A DNA stretch of 64,000 nt, taken from the NCBI GenBank assembly GCA_900316055.1, contig ONBK01000002.1, positions 1 through 64,000 of the forward strand. Reading direction: 5' to 3'. How positions within the stretch are numbered: position 1 is the stretch's first letter; every line of letters starts with the position of its first letter. This DNA comes from an uncultured Bacteroidales bacterium. Lineage in GTDB: Bacteria > Bacteroidota > Bacteroidia > Bacteroidales > P3. Shown in pieces: positions 16,449 through 24,905 of the stretch. Under the pieces are notes generated by a model that saw only the letters and a program-made list of their open reading frames with translations, searched no databases and was not told the origin of the DNA. A program made the translations under genes and the position numbers.

Positions 16449-17531
16449 TTATTTAATGATTTTGTTTTCAAGAGCCTCCAGGACCTCGCCGGGAGTGGGG
16501 ATGATACCGCCGAAGCGGCCGAAGTGCTCGGTCTTCACACCGCACTTGGTGGCCAGCTTCACGTCCTCGATCATCTGGCCGGCGCTCATCTCGACGCAAA
16601 GGATACCCTTCACGTGGGCGGCGACCTCGGCCAGCTGTTTGGTCGGGAAGGGGAAGAGGGTGATCAGGCGGAACAGACCCACCTTGATGCCTTTCTCGCG
16701 GGCCATCTGCATGGCCTTCATGGCGATACGGCTGCTCGAACCATAAGCGACGATGATGTAGTCGGCATCCTCGCAGTTCAGCATCTCGTAGCGGACCTCT
16801 TTCTCTTTCATCTCGGCGTATTTGGCCTGAAGCTTCAGGTTGAAGACTTCCTGACGCGAGCTCTCGAGTTCGAGGGAGGTGATGATGTTGTGGTTACGGG
16901 TGGCAGGCTTGCCCCAGGTGCCCCAAGGGGCGTTCTTGCGGCGCTCTTCCTCGGTCCAACGAGCCACGTTGTCGCGGGTGTAGAGTTTCTCCATGCACTG
17001 TCCGATAGCACCGTCGGAGAGGATGAGGACGGGGTTGCGATACTTGAAGGCGATGTCCCAAGCATCGAACACGAAGTCGTACATCTCCTGCACCGAGGCG
17101 GGGGCGAGGGTGTAGAGCTGGTAGTCGCCGTGACCACCACCCTTCACGCTCTGGAAGTAGTCGCTCTGCGAGGGCTGGATGGTACCGAGACCGGGGCCAC
17201 CACGCATGACGTTGACAACCAAGCAGGGGATTTCGGCGCCGGCGAGGTAGGTCAGACCTTCCTGCATCAGCGAGATTCCGGGGCTGGAGCTCGAGGTGGC
17301 GACTTTCTTACCGGTGGCGGCACCGCCGTAGACCATGTTGATGGAGGCAACCTCCGACTCGGCCTGCAGCACGCACATACCGGTGGTCTCCCAGGGTTTC
17401 TCAGCCATCAGGGTTTCCATAACTTCGCTCTGCGGGGTGATGGGGTAACCGAAGTAACCGTCACAACCGCTGGCAATCATTGCGCGGGCAATAGCTTCAT
17501 TGCCCTTCATCAGTTGAAGTTCTCTTGCCAT
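16449..17531 (-). CDS. vorB: 2-oxoacid:ferredoxin oxidoreductase alpha subunit
   Basis: 360 residues starting MARELQLMKGNEAIARAMIA. Typical stretches are GCDGYFGYPITPQSEVMETL, AGAEIPCLVVNVMRGGPGLG and GLFRLITLFPFPTKQLAEVA. The length and YPITPQSE motif match the VorB/KorA/PorA family, with VorB (3-methyl-2-oxobutanoate dehydrogenase) the closest in my recollection; substrate is therefore inferred. It binds VorA, VorC and the ferredoxin subunit. It lies 24 bp downstream of the ferredoxin gene and upstream of the broken vorA. Confidence 0.9.
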   Translation of the reverse strand: MARELQLMKGNEAIARAMIASGCDGYFGYPITPQSEVMETLMAEKPWETTGMCVLQAESEVASINMVYGGAATGKKVATSSSSPGISLMQEGLTYLAGAEIPCLVVNVMRGGPGLGTIQPSQSDYFQSVKGGGHGDYQLYTLAPASVQEMYDFVFDAWDIAFKYRNPVLILSDGAIGQCMEKLYTRDNVARWTEEERRKNAPWGTWGKPATRNHNIITSLELESSRQEVFNLKLQAKYAEMKEKEVRYEMLNCEDADYIIVAYGSSSRIAMKAMQMAREKGIKVGLFRLITLFPFPTKQLAEVAAHVKGILCVEMSAGQMIEDVKLATKCGVKTEHFGRFGGIIPTPGEVLEALENKIIK

Positions 17532-17555
17532 AGTATTCCTTTCTTTTCTTTTCGT

Positions 17556-17774
17556 TTAGATTTTTTTCTTGTAAACGGAGATCACGCCGTCGGGGCACAC
17601 CATGGCGCAGCTGGCGCAGCCAATGCAACTGTCATTCACGGTCTCGGTATAGTTGTAACCCTTACCGTTTACATTTTTCGACAACGCGATGCACTTCATC
17701 GGGCAGACGGGTACGCAGACTCCGCAGCCTTTGCAGCGCTCGGTATCGATGATGATTTGTCCTTTAAATGCCAT
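17556..17774 (-). CDS. vorD: 2[4Fe-4S] ferredoxin subunit of the 2-oxoacid oxidoreductase
   Basis: 72 residues with two clusters CKGCGVCVPVCPMKC and CIGCASCAMVCPD, each CxxCxxCxxxC-like. It carries electrons from the TPP site to free ferredoxin. It is the first gene of the vor operon, 56 bp below the promoter at 17830-17837. The small size and position match the delta subunit of four-subunit enzymes. Confidence 0.9.
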   Translation of the reverse strand: MAFKGQIIIDTERCKGCGVCVPVCPMKCIALSKNVNGKGYNYTETVNDSCIGCASCAMVCPDGVISVYKKKI

Positions 17775-17829
17775 AATTTTAATGTTATAAGATTAATATA
17801 TTGGTTTCCAATCTATAAATAAGTGCCTG

Positions 17830-17872
17830 CAAAGATACGAAATAAAATCCATATTCTCACCAAAAATGGTGA
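17830..17872 (-). promoter_or_regulatory. vor operon promoter with palindromic operator
   Basis: Minus-strand TATCTTTG at 17830-17837 is the -7 box. TCACCAAAAATGGTGA (17857-17872) is a palindrome centred about 30 bp upstream of it. A closely similar box-plus-palindrome layout lies at 19000-19039. Confidence 0.6.
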
Positions 17873-17920
17873 AAATATTTTCTTTGTCTATGCAATGGCT
17901 TGATATATAGTTCGTTCGAA

Positions 17921-18907
17921 CTATTCCAACACGACTACCTTTTTCGTGACCATCCCGGCCATGGTGTTTATATTGAGCACGTATGTTCCCGAGGGCCATT
18001 CCCGCACGTCCAGAACGGCCTGCGGCCCCGAGGCAGGCAGCGAGCACACCTTTTGGCCTGTGGCATTAAAAGCCTCCATTGTCTTGATGGGGAAGCTCGA
18101 CACCACTTTCACCTCCGTCCGCGCCGGGTTGGGCGACACCGTGACATACCGCTCCAGCACTCCCCTCTCTGCTATGCCTTCGGGGGTGGGAGGGTATATC
18201 TCTTCGGGATTATATATTGGGAAAAGGTACACCTTTTTGAAGTATCTTTGCCAACCTGAATAATTATCATGACTATATACTATATCGTGTAGTTCAAGTG
18301 GGAAATCGGGGACATCTGTGCAATATCTGCCTACAGTACCCAAACACATACGCCAATGGAGCCACATATTCCGACCATCAACTACTGTCTGGGTGTCAAG
18401 GTATTGTGTAAACCCGACGTAGAATGTATCCACCACCGTTATCGGCCCATCCTCGAAATAGGATTCGTAGATGCCCATCAGGTTCTCTTGTGGTAAAAAC
18501 ATCAAATAGCCCACAATCGAATCCAGGGCACACACTTGGGTCTGGGCAATAACATCCAAATTCCCTGTAGGATTTTTCTTGTAGAGCCTGATGTATTCAC
18601 AAACCGAATCATAAGAGGTGTCAATAACATTTGATTGTGATTGCCCAGCCCCTATATCGATTGCAGCGGCAACACCATATATTTTTAGCGAATCTTTTGC
18701 GTAACATTGCTTGGCCGTTTCCCCATGGGCATTCGCACTAAACCAATAACGCGAAGTGCAATATGCTGTATCTAATTTTAGAGTGTCATCTGACCAATGC
18801 GGATGATTGACATAATACTTTGGACTCAACCGGTTGATGGTGTCCTGCGCCTGAATTCCGACCGTTGTCAGGAAGAGCATCAAAACAAAGAAAAACTCCT
18901 TTTTCAT
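17921..18907 (-). CDS. secreted protein with type IX sorting domain
   Basis: 328 residues. Signal peptide MKKEFFFVLMLFLTTVGIQA with cleavage before QD. The C-terminal 75 residues are a Por-type (type A) sorting domain: VSPNPARTEVKVVSS, MEAFNATGQKVCSLP, GTYVLNINTMAGMVTKKVVV. The domain directs export by the type IX system, whose PorZ component is encoded at 38370-40682. The central region is unrecognised. It has its own promoter, which shares an operator-like palindrome with the vor promoter. Confidence 0.85.
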   Translation of the reverse strand: MKKEFFFVLMLFLTTVGIQAQDTINRLSPKYYVNHPHWSDDTLKLDTAYCTSRYWFSANAHGETAKQCYAKDSLKIYGVAAAIDIGAGQSQSNVIDTSYDSVCEYIRLYKKNPTGNLDVIAQTQVCALDSIVGYLMFLPQENLMGIYESYFEDGPITVVDTFYVGFTQYLDTQTVVDGRNMWLHWRMCLGTVGRYCTDVPDFPLELHDIVYSHDNYSGWQRYFKKVYLFPIYNPEEIYPPTPEGIAERGVLERYVTVSPNPARTEVKVVSSFPIKTMEAFNATGQKVCSLPASGPQAVLDVREWPSGTYVLNINTMAGMVTKKVVVLE

Positions 18908-18999
18908 GATAATTCAATCGTTTGTGTTATTTGGATCACATTCGTCATGTACAGGATAGTCCATACTTTCATGGCAACAAAATATTATGGTTTCTCCTG

Positions 19000-19039
19000 C
19001 AGAGATACGAAAAAAATCCATACCATCACCATTAATGGT
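19000..19039 (-). promoter_or_regulatory. promoter and palindrome for the type IX cargo gene
   Basis: Minus-strand TATCTCTG (19000-19007), one mismatch from TAnnTTTG, with ACCATTAATGGT (19028-19039) at the same spacing as in the vor promoter. The flanking CCTGCAGAGATACGAAAAAA is also nearly the same. The remainder of 19040-19251 holds no gene. Confidence 0.5.
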
Positions 19040-19251
19040 AAAAATATTTTTCATATTCTTCACAAAGAGTTGATTGTTAGATTGCTCGCATTTCTTTAAA
19101 CTGGCAGGACCTATGGGGTCTTACCGTATCTCCCCCAAAAAAATGATAAAAGCAAATTTCCATATCAGTTGTCAGCTATACATCAAATGGAGGGGACATC
19201 TATGCAATAAAAGTGAGAATGAAGCGTTAATACTCGAAATATCTCTGTTAT

Positions 19252-20568
19252 ATGAAAATCAATTATCGGTATGTAAGGAAGACGTTGGTCAAGTATTTCA
19301 ACCTGATGCCTGCCAAGGAAGAGGAGCAGTCGGTGATCGACCAGGTGAAGGGGGCTATCGTGTTCCGCGGGACGAATCTGTGGATTCTGATGTTCGCCAT
19401 CCTAATCGCGTCGTTGGGATTGAACGTGAACTCGACGGCGGTGATTATCGGTGCCATGCTTATCTCGCCGCTGATGGGCCCCATCATCGGGATGGGCCTC
19501 TCGGTGGGTATCAGTGACCTGGAACTGCTGAAGCAGTCGCTGAAGAACTACGGCGTGGCCACCCTGATCTCGGTGGTGACGGCGACGGTCTACTTCCTCC
19601 TCTCGCCGCTGAGCGAGGCGCAGAGCGAGTTGCTGGCGCGCACGTCGCCGACGCTCTACGATGTGCTGATAGCCTTCTTCGGTGGTGCTGCCGGTGTGCT
19701 GGCGCTGACCACCAAGAGCAAGGGACAGGTGATTCCCGGTGTGGCCATTGCCACCGCTTTGATGCCGCCGCTCTGCACCGCAGGCTATGGCTTGGCGACG
19801 GCGCAGTGGCCCTATTTCTTCGGGGCTTTCTACCTCTTCTTCATCAATACAGTGTTTATCGCCACCTCGACGTTCCTGGGGGTGAAGTTGATGCGTTTCC
19901 ATTCGGTGCAGAACCTTGACTCCGAGGCTGTGCGGCGTGGCCGCAAGGTGGTCTACTCGTTGGTGTTGCTCACCATGATTCCGGCAGCCATCCTGACGGT
20001 GAATATTGTGAGGGAGAATATGCAGGAGAACAGCAAGAAGCAGTTCGTCAAAGCCGAGTTTGACCAGTCGGGCACACATATTTTGTCGTCGCAACTGAAA
20101 GGCGACACCCTGCGGGTGGTGGCGGTAGGCAAGGAGATTACCGAAGCCCGAATCGCAGAGGCCCGTGCGCGCATGCAATTCTACGGCCTCGAGGATGTGG
20201 CGTTGGTGGTGATTCAGGCCGAGAACACCGAAGACCTGGCGTTGGCCACGACGCTCAGCACTGCCGAGCATGCCAATGCCGTGCTGAGCCAGCAGGTGTC
20301 CGACCTGCAGCACCAGTTGGCTGCGGTGGCGGCTTTCGATACCCTCTCGACGAATGTGTCGAAAGAGGCGGTGCCGCTGTTCCCCGAGGTGAAGACGGTG
20401 ACTGTCGGCAAGATGGGCGGGGTGTTGACGGCTGTGGTGACCCCGCAGGAAGGGGTGAGACTCGAATGGGAGACGGTAAAGCGTATCGGGGAGTGGCTTC
20501 GTGTCAGGATGAACGACGGGAAGGTGGATGTCATTGTGAGGAACCTGTCTCTGACTGTTGAAAATTAA
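19252..20568 (+). CDS. DUF389 family membrane protein
   Basis: 438 residues from MKINYRYVRKTLVKYFNLMP. The DUF389 signature is GTNLWILMFAILIASLGLNV then STAVIIGAMLISPLMGPIIG, followed by three or more further hydrophobic segments (LISVVTATVYFLL, GVAIATALMPPLCTAG, FFGAFYLFFINTVFIATSTF, VYSLVLLTMIPAAILTVNIV). About 180 residues follow with a periplasmic or cytoplasmic regulatory tail containing LQHQLAAVAAFDTLS. Function is unknown in the family. No partner gene is adjacent. Confidence 0.88.
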   Translation: MKINYRYVRKTLVKYFNLMPAKEEEQSVIDQVKGAIVFRGTNLWILMFAILIASLGLNVNSTAVIIGAMLISPLMGPIIGMGLSVGISDLELLKQSLKNYGVATLISVVTATVYFLLSPLSEAQSELLARTSPTLYDVLIAFFGGAAGVLALTTKSKGQVIPGVAIATALMPPLCTAGYGLATAQWPYFFGAFYLFFINTVFIATSTFLGVKLMRFHSVQNLDSEAVRRGRKVVYSLVLLTMIPAAILTVNIVRENMQENSKKQFVKAEFDQSGTHILSSQLKGDTLRVVAVGKEITEARIAEARARMQFYGLEDVALVVIQAENTEDLALATTLSTAEHANAVLSQQVSDLQHQLAAVAAFDTLSTNVSKEAVPLFPEVKTVTVGKMGGVLTAVVTPQEGVRLEWETVKRIGEWLRVRMNDGKVDVIVRNLSLTVEN

Positions 20569-20609
20569 TGTGTTGCAATTATTTTAGATTTTTTTGCAAT
20601 AAATTTTTG

Positions 20610-20639
20610 TTTGTGTGTACTAAAAATTTAGTAATTTTG
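20610..20639 (+). promoter_or_regulatory. promoter of the DUF1573 gene
   Basis: TTTG at 20610-20613 and TAATTTTG at 20632-20639, 18 bp apart. The leader of about 85 nt includes a GTTGACAGTTAGCAGTTGAT simple repeat. Confidence 0.65.
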
Positions 20640-20727
20640 CAAGCCAAAATGAATTGAGAGTTGACAGTTAGCAGTTGATAGTTGATAATTGTAAATAACT
20701 GAAATACAAACATTAAAATCTAATAAC

Positions 20728-21231
20728 ATGAAGAAATTTGCATTGATCTGCCTCTTTGCCTCGATGGCATTTGGAATGGCAAACGCACAGGATGTTAAAA
20801 AAGACGAAGTCCCTGCCAACGGCGCGAAGATTCGTTTCATCGAAACCGAGCACAACTATGGCACCATCCAGAAGGGTGGCGACGGCAAGTGCACTTTCAC
20901 TTTCGTCAACGAGGGCAACGAGCCCCTCATCCTCTCCAATGTGAAGGCCTCCTGCGGCTGCACCACTCCCAGCTACACCCAGAAACCAGTGATGCCCGGT
21001 AAAGAGGGTACCATTGATGTGAAGTACAACACCAACAATGTGGGTGGTTTCTCGAAGACCGTCACCGTCACCAGCAACGCTGTCGACAATCCCCGTGTGG
21101 TGCTGAAAATCAAGGGTAATGTCGTTCAGGAAGGCGGCAGCCAGGCTCAGCCCCAGATCCAGCCCAAACCCCAGGCGGCTCCCGTGAAGATCGCCGAACC
21201 CGCGAAGGCCGTTGAAGCTCCCAAGAAGTAA
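20728..21231 (+). CDS. exported DUF1573 protein
   Basis: 167 residues. Signal peptide MKKFALICLFASMAFGMANA with cleavage before QD. The DUF1573 immunoglobulin-like domain shows HNYGTIQKGGDGKCTFTFVN, then VKASCGCTTPSYTQKPVMPG and VTSNAVDNPRVVLKIKGNV. The tail is Pro/Gln/Ala-rich (about 35 residues). These abundant Bacteroidales proteins are thought to be periplasmic or surface; role unknown. Separated by 19 bp from the aminotransferase gene, so probably co-transcribed. Confidence 0.88.
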   Translation: MKKFALICLFASMAFGMANAQDVKKDEVPANGAKIRFIETEHNYGTIQKGGDGKCTFTFVNEGNEPLILSNVKASCGCTTPSYTQKPVMPGKEGTIDVKYNTNNVGGFSKTVTVTSNAVDNPRVVLKIKGNVVQEGGSQAQPQIQPKPQAAPVKIAEPAKAVEAPKK

Positions 21232-21250
21232 ATAAAAACGACACATCAAC

Positions 21251-22468
21251 ATGCCTCAGATTTCGAATAAAGGATTGGATCTGCCCCAGTCGGCTATCCG
21301 TAAACTTGTTCCCTTCTCCGATGCTGCCAAGGAGCGTGGCATCCATGTCTACCACCTGAATATCGGACAGCCCGACATCGAGACCCCGAAGGGTGCCCTT
21401 GAAGCTTTGGCCAGCAAAGCCCACGAGATGGCTGAGAGTAAAGGTGTGCTGGAATACAGCCATTCGGCAGGTATTCCTTCCTATCGTCGTGCCCTCTGCA
21501 ACTACTATCACCGCCATGGTATCGACGTGACCCCCAACCAGATTATCGTCACCAACGGCGGCAGCGAGGCCCTGCAGATGGCTTTCACCGTCTGCCTCAA
21601 CCCCGGTGACGAAATCATCATCCCCGAGCCTTACTACACCAATTACAACACCTTCGCCAAGCTGTGTGACGCCAAGATTGTCACCATTCCCAGCGACATC
21701 AAGACGGGCTTCGCCCTGCCTCCCATCGAGGAGTTCGAGAAAGCCATCACTCCGCGCACCCGCGCCATTATGATTTGCAACCCCAACAACCCCACGGGTT
21801 ATCTTTACACCCACGAGGAGTTGCTGAAGGTGGCCGGTTTGGTGAAGAAATACGATTTGTTCTTGTTCGCCGACGAGGTGTACCGCGAGTTCTGCTACGA
21901 CGGTCACAAGCATTTCAGCGTCATGCAGCTGGAGGGGCTGGAGCGCAACACCATCCTGTTCGACTCCGTCTCGAAGCGCTATAGCGCCTGCGGTGCCCGT
22001 GTAGGTTGCATGGTGACCCGCAACAGCGAGGTCTATGCCATCGCCATGCGTCTGGCCCAGGCCCGTCTCTCCCCCCCGTCGTTCGGTCAGTTCTTTGGCG
22101 AGGCAGCCGTTGAGACCCCGCAGGAATACTTCGATGGTGTATACAACGAGTATATTGCCCGTCGCAATGTGGTGGTCGAGGGAGTCAACAAGATTCCCGG
22201 ATGCTTCTGCCCGATGCCCAAGGGTGCTTTCTACACCGTTATCGACCTGCCTGTCGACGACAGCGACAAGTTCTGCCAGTGGCTGCTGACGGACTTCCAG
22301 TACGAAGGTGCCACCGTTATGCTGGCCCCCGCCACGGGATTCTATGTCGATCCCGAGCGCGGTCGTCATCAGGCCCGCATCACCTACTGCATCTGCATCG
22401 AAGACCTCAAGAAGGCCATGAAGTGCCTCGAAGAGGCGCTGAAGGTGTATCCTGGGAGAACAAGATAA
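21251..22468 (+). CDS. class I PLP-dependent aminotransferase
   Basis: 405 residues. Fold-type I landmarks: YHLNIGQPDIETPKGALEAL, EYSHSAGIPSYRRALCNYY, IVTNGGSEALQMAFTVCLNP, MICNPNNPTGYLYTHEELLK (the conserved NPTG), FADEVYREFCYDG and the Schiff-base Lys near residue 241 in DSVSKRYSACGARVG. The gene probably transaminates aspartate, aromatic or branched amino acids; substrate cannot be read from sequence. It ends in TAATG, overlapping the next gene by one base. Confidence 0.9.
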   Translation: MPQISNKGLDLPQSAIRKLVPFSDAAKERGIHVYHLNIGQPDIETPKGALEALASKAHEMAESKGVLEYSHSAGIPSYRRALCNYYHRHGIDVTPNQIIVTNGGSEALQMAFTVCLNPGDEIIIPEPYYTNYNTFAKLCDAKIVTIPSDIKTGFALPPIEEFEKAITPRTRAIMICNPNNPTGYLYTHEELLKVAGLVKKYDLFLFADEVYREFCYDGHKHFSVMQLEGLERNTILFDSVSKRYSACGARVGCMVTRNSEVYAIAMRLAQARLSPPSFGQFFGEAAVETPQEYFDGVYNEYIARRNVVVEGVNKIPGCFCPMPKGAFYTVIDLPVDDSDKFCQWLLTDFQYEGATVMLAPATGFYVDPERGRHQARITYCICIEDLKKAMKCLEEALKVYPGRTR

Positions 22469-22920
22469 TGACTCGAGAAGAAAAACGCCAACAAGTAATA
22501 TGCTCCTGCATCAAACAGCAGGAGCATATTGCTACTATAGCCAAGCAGGAGATGGACTCTGCCCAGCAGCAGAGCAACGACTACGGTGCCAACGTGGACC
22601 GCTACGACTCCTACCGCACCAAGATGATGCGGTCGAGGGATATGTATGCCCGTCAGTACAGCAACGCTTTGGCCGGCATCCGTTGTCTGCAGGACTTACA
22701 GAAGCTGCCGTCCTTCGACACTGTCGAGCATGGCGCCTGCGTGGTCACCGACCGTCAGAAATTCTTCTTGAGTATTGGAGCAGGCAAGTTCTCTGTCGGT
22801 AATGAGGTTTGGTTTGCCATTAGCGCCCAGACCCCCATCTATATGGCCGTCAAGGGTCACACGGTAGGAGACACCTTTGTCATCAACGGCCAGTCGCAGA
22901 CCATCAAGGAAATCTTCTAA
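22468..22920 (+). CDS. GreA/GreB C-terminal-like small protein
   Basis: 150 residues from the ATG at 22468, which overlaps the aminotransferase stop. The N-terminal half is a charged helical hairpin (QQEHIATIAKQEMDSAQQQS). The C-terminal half matches the GreA/GreB fold: GACVVTDRQKFFLSIGAG, WFAISAQTPIYMAVKGHTVG, DTFVINGQSQTIKEIF. Gre factors rescue backtracked RNA polymerase; this shorter Bacteroidales form has not been assigned a role. Overlap implies translational coupling. Confidence 0.75.
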   Translation: MTREEKRQQVICSCIKQQEHIATIAKQEMDSAQQQSNDYGANVDRYDSYRTKMMRSRDMYARQYSNALAGIRCLQDLQKLPSFDTVEHGACVVTDRQKFFLSIGAGKFSVGNEVWFAISAQTPIYMAVKGHTVGDTFVINGQSQTIKEIF

Positions 22921-22932
22921 TCCAGGGTCGTT

Positions 22933-24903
22933 ATGAAGCATCTCCTACTTCTTATGGCGGCTCCGCTACTCTTGTTTTTTGCTTCCTGTCGCGATTCCCG
23001 CCCCGTTGAAAGTCGAGATTCCTATTGCGGTTCATTCGACCCTATGGTGGGTTATGAGGGCGATACCGTGTGCATGGATATGGACCTTGAAAATGCGGTT
23101 TTAGAAGGTGTCGTGCTGCCCGCCAAAGGGGAACGGTTCCGTTTTGAGTTCGACACCTTGTCCGACAAGCGGCTCTACTACAAGATATACTATCAAAACG
23201 AGAGCTACAAATTCGATGAGGACGATTCTCTGTGCCACGAGAACTTCTATGGCTCATGGGAGGATGTCGGCGTGGGTTTCAAGCCGGTTCCTGCCGACGG
23301 CCATATTGTCGACAGTTTCCGCATCGTGGGCAATCCCCGCGACGAGCGCATCTACTATGGTGTCGACCTTTCGGATTACGATTGCAGCCTCGAGGCTTTG
23401 CAGGCCATAGAGCGGGAGATACGTGCCGACACCCATTGGTTCCGCTATGTGAGTCAGGTGGCGGCGCCGCAGAACAACCGAACGCTGGAGGAACAGCTCT
23501 TCCTCGACACCCGCTGGGTGCTCAATCAGCGTCGTCACGACGGCGGCGATGTCAACCACCGTTGGAAACGCAACCCTCGTACTGGATGCTACTCGTTCCT
23601 GTTGGTGGTGTGCGACGAGGAGGGAATGGCCGAGATTCCCGACGAGGTGCAGCACATCGGCATGACTGCTGCCGACAGCCATTTCGTGAATCCATACGCA
23701 TGGTTCAAACATCATGCCAGCTCCCACCGCTCCCTGCTCAAGGGCAGCAAGGTGCTGCGTACCCGTGCCGTCCTGACTCCCCAGCAGGGTGTCTACATCG
23801 ATGAAACCCAGATCCGCAAGGCCTATCCAAGCAAGCATGAGGAGTACGGCAGAGTAGGGGGCGACACCTCGCTCTACAGGCATGCGCTCTATCAGCAGTT
23901 TTTCCCTGCTATCAGCCAGCAGTACACCTTGCGCAATATCCCCTTGGTGTGCGACATCGACAGCTTCTCGCTGACTGACTACATCACGGCGCCATTCCTT
24001 TATGACTCCTCCCGTCTCCTCTACGATTACCCCCAGATTACCGACTGTCCGGGAGCCACCGTACATCCTTCTGCTACGGGCGACTACCTCTCGCTTATCA
24101 ATCCGGGCAACCGCGGGTTGGCGCATCCTAAGAAGGAATCGACCGGTGTCAAGACCCGTGTGGGCTTCTCCTATGGGAAATACAGGGGCAAAATCAAGTT
24201 TCCCCCCATGCTCAACCGCCAGAATGTCTGGAACGGCCTCACCTATGCCTTCTGGCTCATCTATCAGGACGAGGGGGCGTGGAACCTTCGCCGCCCCAGT
24301 TATCACGGTGGCTACATCGGCAAGGGCGACGAGAGCGAAACACCCGAGAGGCACCTGCGCGACAACTATTCCGAGATAGACATTGAGATAGTGAAAGCCT
24401 CGCGCTACTGGACGCGGGACTATTACAACGGCATTGACCGCCTCTTGAAAAGAGAAGACGGCCGAAGGAACAGCGATGTGATGTACTGCTGCACCAACTG
24501 GGACCTTGCCTGTAGCGAGCCCCAATACTATCAGGCAGGCATTGTCAGCATCCCCTATGAAGACCAGCGGTTTGAGGCAATGCGGTGGTACGAGACCTAC
24601 AAGGCGTTGACCACCAAGACTCCCATTTCAAACAGTATTTTCGACAACGATTATTACTACTACGAGATTGAGTGGAAGCCCCGGGAGATTATCTGGCGTA
24701 TTGGTCCCGACCCCGACCACATGCGTGTGGTGGGCTATATGAACGACCGCTTCACCGCCATTCCCGACAACCAGATGCTCTGCATCGTCACTCAGGAATA
24801 CCACTACTCCGAATGGTGGCCTCCGATAGTCTTTATGCAGGGATTTCTCCCATACAATGCCAATGACATCGAAGGGCGGGTGTACGAGATTGTCGTCGAA
24901 TAG
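22933..24903 (+). CDS. large lipoprotein with GH16-like C-terminal domain
   Basis: 656 residues. Lipoprotein signal MKHLLLLMAAPLLLFFASC. The first 380 residues are unrecognised. The last 280 look like a concanavalin-like glycoside hydrolase 16 fold: GLTYAFWLIYQDEG, the motif SEIDIEIV at about residue 479-486 (GH16 catalytic E-x-D-x-E pattern), then YYYYEIEWKPREIIWRIGPD and RVVGYMNDRFTAIPDNQMLC. Activity is plausible but untested; it could also be a lectin-like surface protein. It is 12 bp after the Gre-like gene. Confidence 0.65.
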   Translation: MKHLLLLMAAPLLLFFASCRDSRPVESRDSYCGSFDPMVGYEGDTVCMDMDLENAVLEGVVLPAKGERFRFEFDTLSDKRLYYKIYYQNESYKFDEDDSLCHENFYGSWEDVGVGFKPVPADGHIVDSFRIVGNPRDERIYYGVDLSDYDCSLEALQAIEREIRADTHWFRYVSQVAAPQNNRTLEEQLFLDTRWVLNQRRHDGGDVNHRWKRNPRTGCYSFLLVVCDEEGMAEIPDEVQHIGMTAADSHFVNPYAWFKHHASSHRSLLKGSKVLRTRAVLTPQQGVYIDETQIRKAYPSKHEEYGRVGGDTSLYRHALYQQFFPAISQQYTLRNIPLVCDIDSFSLTDYITAPFLYDSSRLLYDYPQITDCPGATVHPSATGDYLSLINPGNRGLAHPKKESTGVKTRVGFSYGKYRGKIKFPPMLNRQNVWNGLTYAFWLIYQDEGAWNLRRPSYHGGYIGKGDESETPERHLRDNYSEIDIEIVKASRYWTRDYYNGIDRLLKREDGRRNSDVMYCCTNWDLACSEPQYYQAGIVSIPYEDQRFEAMRWYETYKALTTKTPISNSIFDNDYYYYEIEWKPREIIWRIGPDPDHMRVVGYMNDRFTAIPDNQMLCIVTQEYHYSEWWPPIVFMQGFLPYNANDIEGRVYEIVVE

Positions 24904-24905
24904 CC

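Noticed and set aside
16389..17822. 477-codon plus-strand frame opposite vorB and the ferredoxin gene
   Set aside because: Shadow of GC-rich coding DNA; the opposite frame encodes recognised subunits.
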